NCBI RefSeq assembly: GCF_900182725.1
Contig: NZ_FXTO01000015.1
Coordinates: forward strand, 1-64,000
From: Thalassovita litoralis
Lineage (GTDB): Bacteria; Pseudomonadota; Alphaproteobacteria; Rhodobacterales; Rhodobacteraceae
Reading direction: 5' to 3'
DNA: 64,000 nucleotides
Both the position numbers and the translations under genes were made by a program. Of this stretch, positions 25,260 through 32,843 are shown one piece after another; the first letter of the stretch is position 1; the number at the start of each line of letters is the position of its first letter. The notes beneath the pieces are model-generated. The model did not search any database and was not told the DNA's origin. It worked only from the letters and a program-made list of their open reading frames with translations.

Positions 25260-28205
25260 TCAGGTTTCCGTGATGAAAGGGCTTTCCAATACGCCGATGA
25301 GGGGCATCAGGAACTCGCCAGTGTCTGCGTCAAGGGCAGTGGTATGGTAAAGTTCGATCGCGGCGATTGCGGTGTCAATGCTGTCCGTTGACCCATCGAA
25401 CAGTTCCATCACTGTGCTGGCTGTGCCCACATTTGACATTCCTTTGTGTACGGCGAAATACGCGCCGATATCCACTTTCGTTTCCAGATAGGCGCGGTCT
25501 GCCAATTGTTGGGCAATGAATTCGGGAGGTGCGTCAATGGGAGGTTCAGCATGGGCTCCCCGCAGAACCTCCAGAATAAACTGGTCTCGGCTTACAGTAC
25601 CACCCTCCAACAGGTCGACCCAGAATTCAAATCCGGCCTGATCCGGGATGCGACCAAGAACATTCTCGTACACTGCAGTGGCGAAATCTGCGGATGCTTG
25701 GGTGGAGGGGTAGGTTCCACGGGTCTCTTCCTGATCGATGAAGAGGCTGGCGATTTCCTCAAGTGTTGTTCCTTCCGCAAAGGCGGTCGCCCAGAAAAAC
25801 AAACCGACGGCGTCCGGTGCGCGGTCGAAATATGCAATGTAAAATTCGATGAACGCGGAGAGGTCGTCTGCTGCGATGCCAGCAGGGCCGGCAAACTTTG
25901 TCAGATCAAAGTCAAACGCAAAGGCCTCAATCTCAAAGTCGAGCAGTTCCACATTGATCAGGGTATCTGTGCCGTTGCCGTTTTCCCGACGATCCGTGAG
26001 TAGTATTTCCGAAGGGCTTAGCGTGAGCGTGTAGCTCGTTTGCGCACCACTGTAGAAAGCCGTGTCATATCCGGTGCCGCCATCAAGGATATCGTTCGCG
26101 CCAGCCCCGGTGAGGTGATCGTCATCTGCCAGCCCCTGTAGCGTGTCATTTCCAACCGTCCCAATCAGTGCGTCAGGGTCGGGGGTTCCGATGATAAGCT
26201 CTCCGGTGGATGTGACGGGTGGTGTGGGATTTGAGCGAACCTCTTCCAATGTGCCCAGCCCATCCGTGTACTGAACGATCAGGCTGATCTGGGTGCCGAT
26301 GTCGGCCTGTGTCAGGTCATAGATGTCGTCATCGGCACCAGGAATGACGGCCCCATCCCGCAGCCATTGATAAGACAGAAGCCCGAGCCCGTCGGGATCC
26401 TCCAGGGTTGCGCTGTCGATCCACAGCCGTTGTCCTTGTTGCGCGGTTCCGAGAATGCCAACAGAGCCGGTTGGAGGGTGGTTGAGAGCCGCCACCGCTT
26501 CGGTGGGATTTGAGCGAACCTCTTCCAATGTGCCCAGCCCATCCGTGTACTGAACGATCAGGCTGATCTGGGTGCCGATGTCGGCCTGTGTCAGGTCATA
26601 GATGTCGTCATCGGCACCGGGAATGACGGCCCCATTCCGCAGCCATTGATAAGACAGAAGCCCGAGCCCGTCGGGATCCTCCAGGGTTGCGCTGTCGATC
26701 CACAGCCGTTGTCCTTGTTGCGCGGTTCCGAGAATGCCAACAGAGCCGGTTGGAGGGTGGTTGAGAGCCGCTACCGCTTCGGTGGGGGCGGATAGAAGTT
26801 CTTCTGGTGTTTCAAACCCGTCAGTGTAGCGCACGTAGACGCTGATTTGGGCGCCAACATCAGCCTGGGTTAGCCGGTAGGTGGCGTCAGTGGCATTTGG
26901 GATGATGCCTCCGCTGCGTAGCCATTGGTAAGACAGAAGCCCGAGCCCGTCGGGATCCTCCAGAGTCGAGCTATCGACTCGTAATAGTTCTCCCATTCTC
27001 GTCAGGCCAAGAATGGTGATATCTCCGATTGGCGCATCGTTCAGATTTTTGATCGGCTCGGTGGGGGCGCTTGACAGGCTTTCGGGCGTACCACCGCCAT
27101 CCACATAGCTCACGAAGACGCTGATTTGGGTGCCGACATCAGCTTGGGTCAGGTCATAGATGGCGTCAATGGCGCCGGGGATGGCCGTTCCGTCTCGCAG
27201 CCATTGGTATGATAGAAGTCCAAGACCATTGGGATCGTCCAGCGAAGAGCTGTCGGCGAAAAGCTGGCTGTCTTCAACAGCATCCCCGGAGATCAGAATG
27301 CCACCGGTTGGTGTGATGTTTCCACTTGTGGAGGGGATGACGAGAAAGCTGGCGAGTGTCAGGGGTGTGCCGACTTGGCTGCTGTGATAGATGTCCAGAT
27401 AGCTGCCATCGCTCAGTTCAATGCGTGAGATATCGGCTTGTGGCTTGCTGATTGCAGACAGGGCTTCAGCGGCAGAGGTAAATTCACTGTCGATGAGGCG
27501 TATGATGTCCTGCCCAATCTCAAAATCGGTGATCGTGTTGGCGCCATACCCGGGGGCGAGAATGAAGGTGTCGTTTCCGGCACCGCCGGTCAGTGTATCG
27601 TTTCCGGCCCCCGCGTAAAGCTCGTCATCGCCCGCTCCGCCATTGAGCTCATCGCTGCTTTCGAGGCCATAAATGCGTTCATCAATCTGGATGCCGATCA
27701 GGATGTCGGCATTATCGGTGCCCAGAACATCACCATTGGGCGGTGGGGTAATATCCGAGACCATATCGGAGTAGTATTGAATGCCAACGGCTTGCGAGCT
27801 GCTGATGCCAACGGGCAGGTTGGTATAGGGATCAAGTCCGGTGCTGGCAATCATTGCGCCGATGTAGCTGTTAGAGTTCGTACCGAATACCTGATATTCG
27901 TAGGCATTGGTCTGGAACTCCCGGGAATACCGGACCATGATGGCCCAAGCTTCGTCATCGCTCAGGCCGTCAAATTCAAGCTTTGTCGAGTTTCGATCTT
28001 CAGGTGAAAGACCGCCGCGGGCATCCGGAGAAACATCTATAGGGGTATTGACCTCTATCAGCATGAGGCTGCTGAACACAGAACCGGAGGGACCAGAGCG
28101 TAAAATCCATTCATTTCCGGTGGCATCGAGATAGACAAGGTAGAGGTGGACGGTGCCGAGCAGATCCAGATCTTTGGCCTCAATATATATGCCGGGCTCA
28201 CGCAT
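25260..28205 (-). CDS. RTX protein with 93-residue repeats and C-terminal DUF4214
   Basis: The 981-residue product has an N-terminal region of unknown fold (1-150). A short block of RTX nonapeptides follows (about 165-215: GGAGDDELYAGAGND and GGAGNDTF). Then come four tandem units of about 93 residues (roughly 293-665) with the core LGLLSYQWLRDG..IPGA...Y.LTQADVGTQIS, the pattern of bacterial Ig-like repeats in secreted proteins. One more RTX block follows, and a C-terminal DUF4214 region (about 765-930) with RVPDQAGFEFW-like motifs, where the first residue reads I. It lacks a signal peptide and is a probable second substrate of the local T1SS. Two repeats are nearly identical in DNA. A good ribosome site (AGGAAAG) lies about 15 bp before the ATG. 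Confidence 0.85.
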   Translation of the reverse strand: MREPGIYIEAKDLDLLGTVHLYLVYLDATGNEWILRSGPSGSVFSSLMLIEVNTPIDVSPDARGGLSPEDRNSTKLEFDGLSDDEAWAIMVRYSREFQTNAYEYQVFGTNSNSYIGAMIASTGLDPYTNLPVGISSSQAVGIQYYSDMVSDITPPPNGDVLGTDNADILIGIQIDERIYGLESSDELNGGAGDDELYAGAGNDTLTGGAGNDTFILAPGYGANTITDFEIGQDIIRLIDSEFTSAAEALSAISKPQADISRIELSDGSYLDIYHSSQVGTPLTLASFLVIPSTSGNITPTGGILISGDAVEDSQLFADSSSLDDPNGLGLLSYQWLRDGTAIPGAIDAIYDLTQADVGTQISVFVSYVDGGGTPESLSSAPTEPIKNLNDAPIGDITILGLTRMGELLRVDSSTLEDPDGLGLLSYQWLRSGGIIPNATDATYRLTQADVGAQISVYVRYTDGFETPEELLSAPTEAVAALNHPPTGSVGILGTAQQGQRLWIDSATLEDPDGLGLLSYQWLRNGAVIPGADDDIYDLTQADIGTQISLIVQYTDGLGTLEEVRSNPTEAVAALNHPPTGSVGILGTAQQGQRLWIDSATLEDPDGLGLLSYQWLRDGAVIPGADDDIYDLTQADIGTQISLIVQYTDGLGTLEEVRSNPTPPVTSTGELIIGTPDPDALIGTVGNDTLQGLADDDHLTGAGANDILDGGTGYDTAFYSGAQTSYTLTLSPSEILLTDRRENGNGTDTLINVELLDFEIEAFAFDFDLTKFAGPAGIAADDLSAFIEFYIAYFDRAPDAVGLFFWATAFAEGTTLEEIASLFIDQEETRGTYPSTQASADFATAVYENVLGRIPDQAGFEFWVDLLEGGTVSRDQFILEVLRGAHAEPPIDAPPEFIAQQLADRAYLETKVDIGAYFAVHKGMSNVGTASTVMELFDGSTDSIDTAIAAIELYHTTALDADTGEFLMPLIGVLESPFITET
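26226..26783. repeat. recent 279-bp tandem duplication
   Basis: Units 26226..26504 and 26505..26783 differ at only about three positions by eye, and each encodes one 93-residue Ig-like repeat of the RTX protein on the minus strand. The two flanking units are much more diverged. This points to a recent slippage or recombination event that changed repeat number. Confidence 0.85.
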
Positions 28206-28229
28206 GACCTAAATGACTTTCCTGTAACT

Positions 28230-28305
28230 GTTGAAGCGAGAACTATCGGTGAGGCAGAGGGCCAAACCGGAAATCTCCGGCCTTCAGGCCGGGGAAGATG
28301 TTAAG
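28230..28305 (+). mobile_element. solitary right end of the IS200/IS605 element
   Basis: These 76 bp match the right-end sequence of the full element at 29054..29129 in inverted orientation, with one mismatch (28256). It keeps the hairpin CCGGCC-TTCA-GGCCGG (28278..28293) and the terminal GATGTTAAG, and homology stops exactly at the element end. No left end or transposase accompanies it. It lies 25 bp upstream of the RTX start codon, so it forms part of that gene's leader or promoter region. It is either a relic of an older insertion or an end-only copy. Confidence 0.85.
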
Positions 28306-28816
28306 CCTCACTATGTCTTTGCTGAGGCGAACCGATCAAGGCTGGAATCCAAAGGATTTTCGACTGAAAAAACCGACTTTGGGGATCCAAAGCATGGCCA
28401 GATAGTTTTTTCGGCTTTTTTGCAGATGTTTTGACAAGTAGGGTCCGGTGCTTCTGGAATGATTCGGTGTGGTCCGAGATGGAGGAAAAATGAATTTTCT
28501 CACAGGCGGCAAAATGATCTGTTTCAGCTGCAAATTAGCAACATATGATTAAAATATCAATTTATTTCATGGGGTTAATTTGCATTCAAATGAAACGATA
28601 TGACTACGATGTGACTACGCCAAAACCGGGTTTTCGTTTCACGCAGCAAAACTCAATTTTGCACTTCAACCGTTTCGCAGTTTTTTCTGATGGGCATTTC
28701 TCAAAATCAGTGGCCCGGTCAGGCATCCTGAGGGAGAGAAATAAATCAGTAGCGGGCTGGAAGAGGATTCAGGGAAGGTGCATAGTATCTTCTTGTTAAG
28801 GTAGGTGGTCTGTCTG
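28306..28816. other. AT-rich gap before the NYN gene
   Basis: No gene is visible. There is a small hairpin CTTTGG-GGAT-CCAAAG (about 28377..28392), a TTGACA box at 28431..28436 without a good partner, and an AT-rich tract around 28540..28620. Promoters for the divergent RTX and NYN genes must lie here, but I cannot place them with confidence. Confidence 0.4.
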
Positions 28817-29053
28817 ATGATACTAGTTTTGATTTTTTTGAGCCTGTCACTCATCGGCACTGTCGTTGCGGCGATGCAACCTGTCTATTCAGATTGGTTG
28901 CTGCTGACGGGGCCTGTCGCCATAGCGGCTGCACTCATTCTGATCCGGCATCTGTTATGGCGTGGTTCGCATCAAGAGAGCGGTGAACTTATCATCGTGG
29001 ATGGATCAAATGTGATGTATTGGCAAAATAACAGTCCTGGGTGGGCGCCTTTA

Positions 29054-29129
29054 CTTAACATCTTCCCCGGCCTGAAGGCCGGAGATTTCCGGTTTGGCCC
29101 TTTGCCTCACCGATAGTTCTCGCTTCAAC
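29054..29129 (-). ncRNA. probable omega RNA scaffold (3' part) of TnpB
   Basis: In this family the guide RNA scaffold is the right end of the element and the guide is the flanking host sequence. Here the scaffold would include the CCGGCC/GGCCGG hairpin and end in GATGTTAAG at 29054. The guide would be the bases reading leftward from 29053 (TAAAGGCGCCCACCC), which is NYN gene sequence. The 5' limit of the RNA is unknown and probably lies further inside tnpB. Confidence 0.5.
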
Positions 29130-30302
29130 GGAGACCCAATAGCCTTCCTCCACGAACATAGACGCCGTGTTCCGACGCAAGATCACCTTTGCCGCATTGG
29201 TGTCGGCGTTTTCAAAGTGGCCGCAGCTTGTGCAGACAAAGCTCGCTTGGTTCTTGCGACTCCGACTGTCAACTGCACCACACGCCGAACACGTTTGGCT
29301 CGTGTGCTGGGCGGGAACCCTAATCAGTTCTCCGCCCCGTTCTTCCAGCTTGTAGCTGAGTAAGGTTTCAAAAATATGCCAGCCCTGATTGAGAATAGAC
29401 CTGTTGAGACCAGACTTCTGGCGCACCATGCGCCCCGGTTCTGCAACAGTGCCTTTAGCGCTGGCGGTCATGCCTTTGGTGTTGAGGTCTTCAATCACGA
29501 CAGTCCCGAACCGCTTGCTGAGCTCAAGGCTGGTTCTGTGGTGCCAGTCTTTGCGGATACGGGCGCGACGGGCGCTCAGGGCGGCCACACGGCGTCTGGC
29601 CTTGGCGTATCGTTTGCTGCCCCTTTTGCGGCGGCTAAGCGCCCTCTGGGCGCGTCTCTGGCGTTGTTCGAGGGCTTCGAGGCTGGCCGGGACGGAAAGC
29701 CGCTCACCCGTCGACAGGGCCAGCGTATTTGCCACGCCGCGATCCACGCCAACCGCCGGGGCGATACTGGCCGGGGCGTCATGCTCAATCGCCAGTACAA
29801 AGGAGATATGCCAGCCGTTCGGGGCGAGGCTGATCGTGGCGTTGTTCAGCTTGCCGACAAGTTGGCGGGTGTCACGAAACCTAACCCATCCGATCTTGGG
29901 CAGGCGCACCTCAGACCATTTGTCGTTCAGCTTTCGCACCTGCACTTCCCTGCCCTGAAAGCGGAACGTGTCGTTTCGACCCTTTTTGCGCGGACTGGGG
30001 TATCTGGCAATGCCTTTGAACCAGTTCTGATAGGCGCGATCGAGATCGCGCAAGGCCTGCTGCTGACAGGTTTGAGAGACGGCGGCAATCCAGTCGTATT
30101 CCGCGCGCAGACAGGTCAGTTCCCGCGCCTGGCTGGGGTAGCTGATGCTGTTCTCGGTCTGGCGCTTGAAGGCTCGCCAATGGTCGCGGCGCTGCTCCAA
30201 GGCGAGGTTGTAAATCAGGCGGCACACCCCGGCACACTGCGAGAACAGCCGATCTTGCGCAGGCGTGGGCTTAAGTTTGTAACGGTAGCCGCGTTGGATC
30301 AT
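29055..30302 (-). CDS. tnpB: TnpB RNA-guided nuclease of IS200/IS605
   Basis: The 415-residue product has the OrfB N-terminal helix-turn-helix region (RGYRYKLKPTPAQ), an intact RuvC-type catalytic set (D187 in VGVDRG, E271 in VVIEDL, D367 in NADTNAA) and a four-cysteine zinc ribbon (C338, C341, C357, C360). TnpB is an RNA-guided DNA endonuclease using an RNA made from the element's right end, and it favours retention of the element. Nothing suggests inactivation. The TAA stop lies inside the last bases of the element, so coding sequence and guide-RNA scaffold overlap completely. The ATG at 30302 is only 36 bp from the divergent tnpA start. A longer frame reaching 30536 overlaps tnpA and is rejected. 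Confidence 0.92.
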   Translation of the reverse strand: MIQRGYRYKLKPTPAQDRLFSQCAGVCRLIYNLALEQRRDHWRAFKRQTENSISYPSQARELTCLRAEYDWIAAVSQTCQQQALRDLDRAYQNWFKGIARYPSPRKKGRNDTFRFQGREVQVRKLNDKWSEVRLPKIGWVRFRDTRQLVGKLNNATISLAPNGWHISFVLAIEHDAPASIAPAVGVDRGVANTLALSTGERLSVPASLEALEQRQRRAQRALSRRKRGSKRYAKARRRVAALSARRARIRKDWHHRTSLELSKRFGTVVIEDLNTKGMTASAKGTVAEPGRMVRQKSGLNRSILNQGWHIFETLLSYKLEERGGELIRVPAQHTSQTCSACGAVDSRSRKNQASFVCTSCGHFENADTNAAKVILRRNTASMFVEEGYWVSVEARTIGEAKGQTGNLRPSGRGRC

Positions 30303-30338
30303 AGTGCCAGTATAGCAATTGGTCCAAGGGTAGCAAAT

Positions 30339-30800
30339 ATGGATTACAGAACTGGACGGCATGTAGTTTACATGCTGCATGCTCACTTGGTCTTCGTTAC
30401 GAAATACCGCCGCGATGTGCTGTCGGAGCCTGCTATCCGCGACCTTCGCCACATCTTCGCCAAAGTCTGTCGGGATTTCGAGGCGGAATTGATCGAGTGC
30501 GACGGCGAGGACGATCACGTCCACCTGCTGGTGCATTATCCGCCCAAGGTTGCATTGTCACGGCTGGTCAACAGTCTCAAGGGTGTATCAAGTCGCCTGC
30601 TGCGCGAAAACCGCCCTGAAATAACCGGTCGCTATCACAAGGGTGTCCTTTGGTCGCCGTCATACTTCGCTGCAAGCTGCGGCGGCGTCCCCCTGTCGGT
30701 AATCGCCGAATATGTCAAATCACAGCGGGAAGCGGCCAAGGGCCGCTCTCGCGTTCCTCCCCACCCTGAAGGACGGGGTATCCCACGAGGTTTCACATGA
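30339..30800 (+). CDS. tnpA: TnpA Y1 (HUH) transposase of IS200/IS605
   Basis: The 153-residue product has the HUH metal-binding pair in DHVHLLVHYP (H60, H62) and the catalytic tyrosine in IAEYVKSQ (Y125). It is the usual length for single-strand transposases of this family. They cut and join the element's ends as circular single-stranded DNA. The gene is complete and looks functional. Its last codon straddles the left end and its TGA (30798..30800) lies in host sequence, so the final residue and stop depend on the insertion site. The frame open upstream to 29376 is antisense to tnpB and not part of the gene. Confidence 0.92.
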   Translation: MDYRTGRHVVYMLHAHLVFVTKYRRDVLSEPAIRDLRHIFAKVCRDFEAELIECDGEDDHVHLLVHYPPKVALSRLVNSLKGVSSRLLRENRPEITGRYHKGVLWSPSYFAASCGGVPLSVIAEYVKSQREAAKGRSRVPPHPEGRGIPRGFT

Positions 30801-31187
30801 TTTGTTACACCTGCTGGATGAGATGGGATTTTCTCCAGCGCTCTTTTTTGACGCGAATGCAGGCTATCTTCTGAGTGGTCATTACCAGCATGATCAGCGG
30901 ATGGCTGAAAAGCTTGGTTTATCCCGTCAGCAGGTCACGGTTGTCCCGAAGGGCGTGCAGGCGGATGGCATGATCCTGGAAACGGCGCGCAAACATGGGG
31001 CATCGATTATCACGAATGACCGCTATCGGGATTGGGCAGACAGGTTTCCTGAACTCCGCGAGGAGGGGTGGCTTGTCACGGGTGGGTATCAGGCTGGAGA
31101 ATTGCGGCTTGATTTGCCTCTGATGAGCCGCTTGACCAGTCGCCCTTCTCCCTCGCATAATGTTCGGCGGCGATGGAGCGCAGAACG

Positions 31188-31412
31188 ATGAAAACTTTTT
31201 TTCTTGATGGACCGGAATTGAGCTATGTGACCCGGCGGGTTGAGAGAGGTGACTATCGGGGCGTTCATGAGGTTATTTTGAATGGGCTTTATCTTCTGCA
31301 GCAGGCAGAGAAGGAAGACCCTTATGGCAGACGGTCGCATAAGCAGGTTGTCCGCTTTGTCCAGCCCCCAATAATCTCGGTGCCTGCAGGTCCTGTCAAA
31401 TCTGTCATGTGA
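31188..31412 (+). CDS. small ParD-like (ribbon-helix-helix type) protein, tentative
   Basis: This 74-residue product has the pattern YVTRRVERGDYRGVHEVI-L-GLYLLQQAEKED. It resembles the helical part of ParD antitoxins (long helix with x-V-x-x-G-x-Y-x-S-x-x-E-V, then a leucine-rich second helix). The usual N-terminal beta strand is not obvious, and the last 25 residues are extra. Its ATG overlaps the TGA of the NYN ribonuclease gene (ATGA), so the two were translationally coupled before the insertion. Ribonuclease plus RHH-like partner recalls toxin-antitoxin layout, although in such pairs the antitoxin usually comes first. An alternative reading is an unrelated conserved small protein. It may now lack its upstream ribosome supply. 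Confidence 0.5.
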   Translation: MKTFFLDGPELSYVTRRVERGDYRGVHEVILNGLYLLQQAEKEDPYGRRSHKQVVRFVQPPIISVPAGPVKSVM

Positions 31413-32064
31413 GCTTCTCCGTGTATGGGCGGACAGTCCCACTTACTCCAAGAGTGGGGTCAGAACCTTGCCCACTTCCCACTGATGCGCAGTGGTGCCA
31501 ATCTATTCCTGCATCTGTCACGCACTTGCAGGGGTTGATCGCGGGGCTTTTCTGCCAGGGATAATGATCGATGGCTGCCTTGCAGTTGCGTGTGAGGGGG
31601 GCTTTCTTCAGGAACGCGTCATTTCATCGCTGAGTGCTGCTTGCGTGTTTTAGCTGCCCCGCGTCGCTTTTCAGTAAGGTCGCGCTCTGGCATGGGTCCT
31701 GTGCGCTCTGCGCATGGATGTATTGCGACGTGCGTATATGCGCATCTTTTTCTTGCTATGTGTCGCTCAGAGGGTTGGGGGTGCGAAGAGCGTAGGACTC
31801 CAGGGGGCTGCCACCTCACTGGGACGCTCTTCGCTGCGACATAATTCTTTAGTTTAGGGGTATGCCGCAAGGAAAGTTTACCATCGGTTTTGCTGCAGTG
31901 TAAATCGGATTTGGTGCGTGGTGGATATGCGCCGGATCCGGGCTGGTTGTCCTGCAGTCTGTGCGACTGCTTTGGGCCGCAAAATAATGACGGCTTCGCA
32001 CTGAGGCTGTGTGTGTGCTCACTATCAAATGTCATCAGAAAAAATCATTCGAAAGGAAACTCTG
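31413..32064. other. non-coding gap with a long hairpin
   Basis: No credible gene lies here. The open frames on both strands have poor composition. The main feature is an 11-bp perfect stem, GCGAAGAGCGT (31783..31793) with ACGCTCTTCGC (31824..31834), around a 30-nt loop that can pair again inside (CCAG with CTGG). It lies about 230 bp before the XRE gene and could be a structured leader, a small RNA or a terminator of the upstream transcript. Confidence 0.4.
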
Positions 32065-32490
32065 ATGACAAAAACTGCCACAACGCGGATGCTGGCCAAA
32101 GCAATTGACGCCTCAAAATTCACCCAGCGCGAGATCGCCGATCGGGTCGGCTTCAACAGCCAGAATATGCTCTCACAACTCAAAAGCGGTGAAGCTCGCG
32201 TGCCATTGGATCGAATCCCTGCGCTTGCCAAGGTGCTCGAGATGGATGAGCGCCAATTTCTGATGACCGCGCTCGAGGACTATCATCCGGTGGTGCATGC
32301 TGCGCTGCTGAAAGCGCTGAAAGCTCCGCTCTCAGATGCTGAGATCGGTTTGGTCATGATGCTCCGCATGCTGGGGGTGCAGGCCGGGGCCGAGGATGAG
32401 TCCCCTTTACACCAAGCCCTGAAAGGTATCAGCGCCTTGTTGGCCGCGCAGGGAGATGATCCACAAACGGACGTCGGGGCGTCGGACTGA
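32065..32490 (+). CDS. XRE-family DNA-binding regulator
   Basis: The 141-residue product has a helix-turn-helix in its first 60 residues: FTQREIADRVGFNSQNMLSQLKSGEARVP. An all-helical tail of unknown role follows (LTALEDYHP-type segment, then leucine-rich helices). The ATG at 32065 follows GAAAGGAAAC. The frame continues upstream to 32011 without a better start. Like the XRE protein at 18099 it has a Y-x-P segment after the DNA-binding part, which may mark a shared subfamily. It is followed by a terminator at 32592..32627. Target unknown. Confidence 0.8.
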   Translation: MTKTATTRMLAKAIDASKFTQREIADRVGFNSQNMLSQLKSGEARVPLDRIPALAKVLEMDERQFLMTALEDYHPVVHAALLKALKAPLSDAEIGLVMMLRMLGVQAGAEDESPLHQALKGISALLAAQGDDPQTDVGASD

Positions 32491-32591
32491 GCTTTTGGAA
32501 GGGTGGGCGTCTCCCATCCGCAGATTGCTCCGGAACACCAATGGTGATAAATGCGAAACCTGAACATCCTTTGTAGGCTTGGGACGTTCAC

Positions 32592-32627
32592 GAAGGGCTG
32601 TGCGCCCCCAAAGCGGCGCAGCCCTTC
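32592..32627 (+). terminator. hairpin terminator after the XRE gene
   Basis: GAAGGGCT and GCGCC (32592..32606, with a 2-nt bulge) pair with GGCGC and AGCCCTTC (32615..32627). An imperfect T-rich stretch (TTAATTATTTTT) follows. Confidence 0.65.
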
Positions 32628-32672
32628 ACCCCCTTAATTATTTTTGGTGCAGTTTTCGGCTCTGGCTCTCGG

Positions 32673-32840
32673 CTAGAGGTTAATCTCCAAGGCCGACAGC
32701 AGCTTAAGATAGGTTTCGATGGTGGCCGGCATTTTGCCGCGTTCGATTTTTGACCGATTGCTCTGATCTACATTGGCACGGGCTGCAAGGTCGTCCTGAT
32801 TCATTCTCAGCGCCCGGTGCCCTGTGCGATGCAACCTCAC
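32673..32840 (-). CDS. 55-residue XRE-type helix-turn-helix protein
   Basis: A frame from GTG (32838..32840) to TAG (32673..32675) gives 55 residues with a near-complete XRE core: ALRMNQDDLAARANVDQ, then SNRSKIERGKMP and TIETYLKLLSAL. The Q-x-x-L-A, S-x-I-E-R-G and hydrophobic helix-5 positions all fit. It lacks most of the first helix of usual XRE proteins, so it may be a minimal regulator or the remnant of a longer one. It starts 3 bp after the stop of the exported nuclease-like gene on the same strand, suggesting a two-gene unit. ATG at codon 13 is an alternative start. Confidence 0.6.
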   Translation of the reverse strand: MRLHRTGHRALRMNQDDLAARANVDQSNRSKIERGKMPATIETYLKLLSALEINL

Positions 32841-32843
32841 CGA

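Larger units (their letters stand above)
29054..30795 (-). mobile_element. IS200/IS605-family insertion sequence, 1742 bp
   Basis: The element carries divergent tnpA and tnpB and hairpins near both ends rather than terminal inverted repeats. The right end (low coordinates) is fixed twice: homology with the solitary end at 28230..28305 stops at 29054, and the interrupted NYN reading frame is restored if 29054..30795 is removed. The left end therefore begins at 30795 on the minus strand (TGAAACCTC), with a hairpin formed by CACCCTGAAGG and its partner at about 30765..30785. Target flanks read ATCATG before the left end. No target duplication is expected or seen. Confidence 0.85.
28817..31191 (+). 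pseudogene. NYN-domain ribonuclease gene interrupted by an IS200/IS605 element
   Basis: Codons before and after the element join in frame. 28817..29053 encodes two likely membrane segments (about 2-20 and 25-42) and LIIVDGSNVMYW. 30796..31191 continues with HDLLHLLDEMGF, FFDANAGY, VVPKGVQAD and TNDRYRDW. These are the acidic and aspartate motifs of NYN/Zc3h12a-type RNases. Joining leucine 79 (TTA at 29051..29053) to CAT at 30796 gives an ungapped NYN spacing of about 26 residues from W to FFDANAGY. The intact product would be a membrane-anchored RNase of about 210 residues. The downstream small gene overlaps its stop by ATGA. The gene is broken as it stands. Confidence 0.85.

Noticed and set aside
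28231-28434. 67-codon plus-strand frame over the solitary IS end
   Set aside because: Its first third is merely IS-end sequence read in another phase than tnpB, and the rest has no family pattern.
29376-30338. Upstream extension of the tnpA frame, antisense to tnpB
   Set aside because: The HUH transposase starts at the ATG at 30339, and the upstream part is only the reverse of the conserved tnpB sequence.
31619-32035. 138-codon minus-strand frame in the gap before the XRE gene
   Set aside because: Composition is rich in H, P, S and R with no domain pattern, and it crosses the hairpin at 31783..31834.
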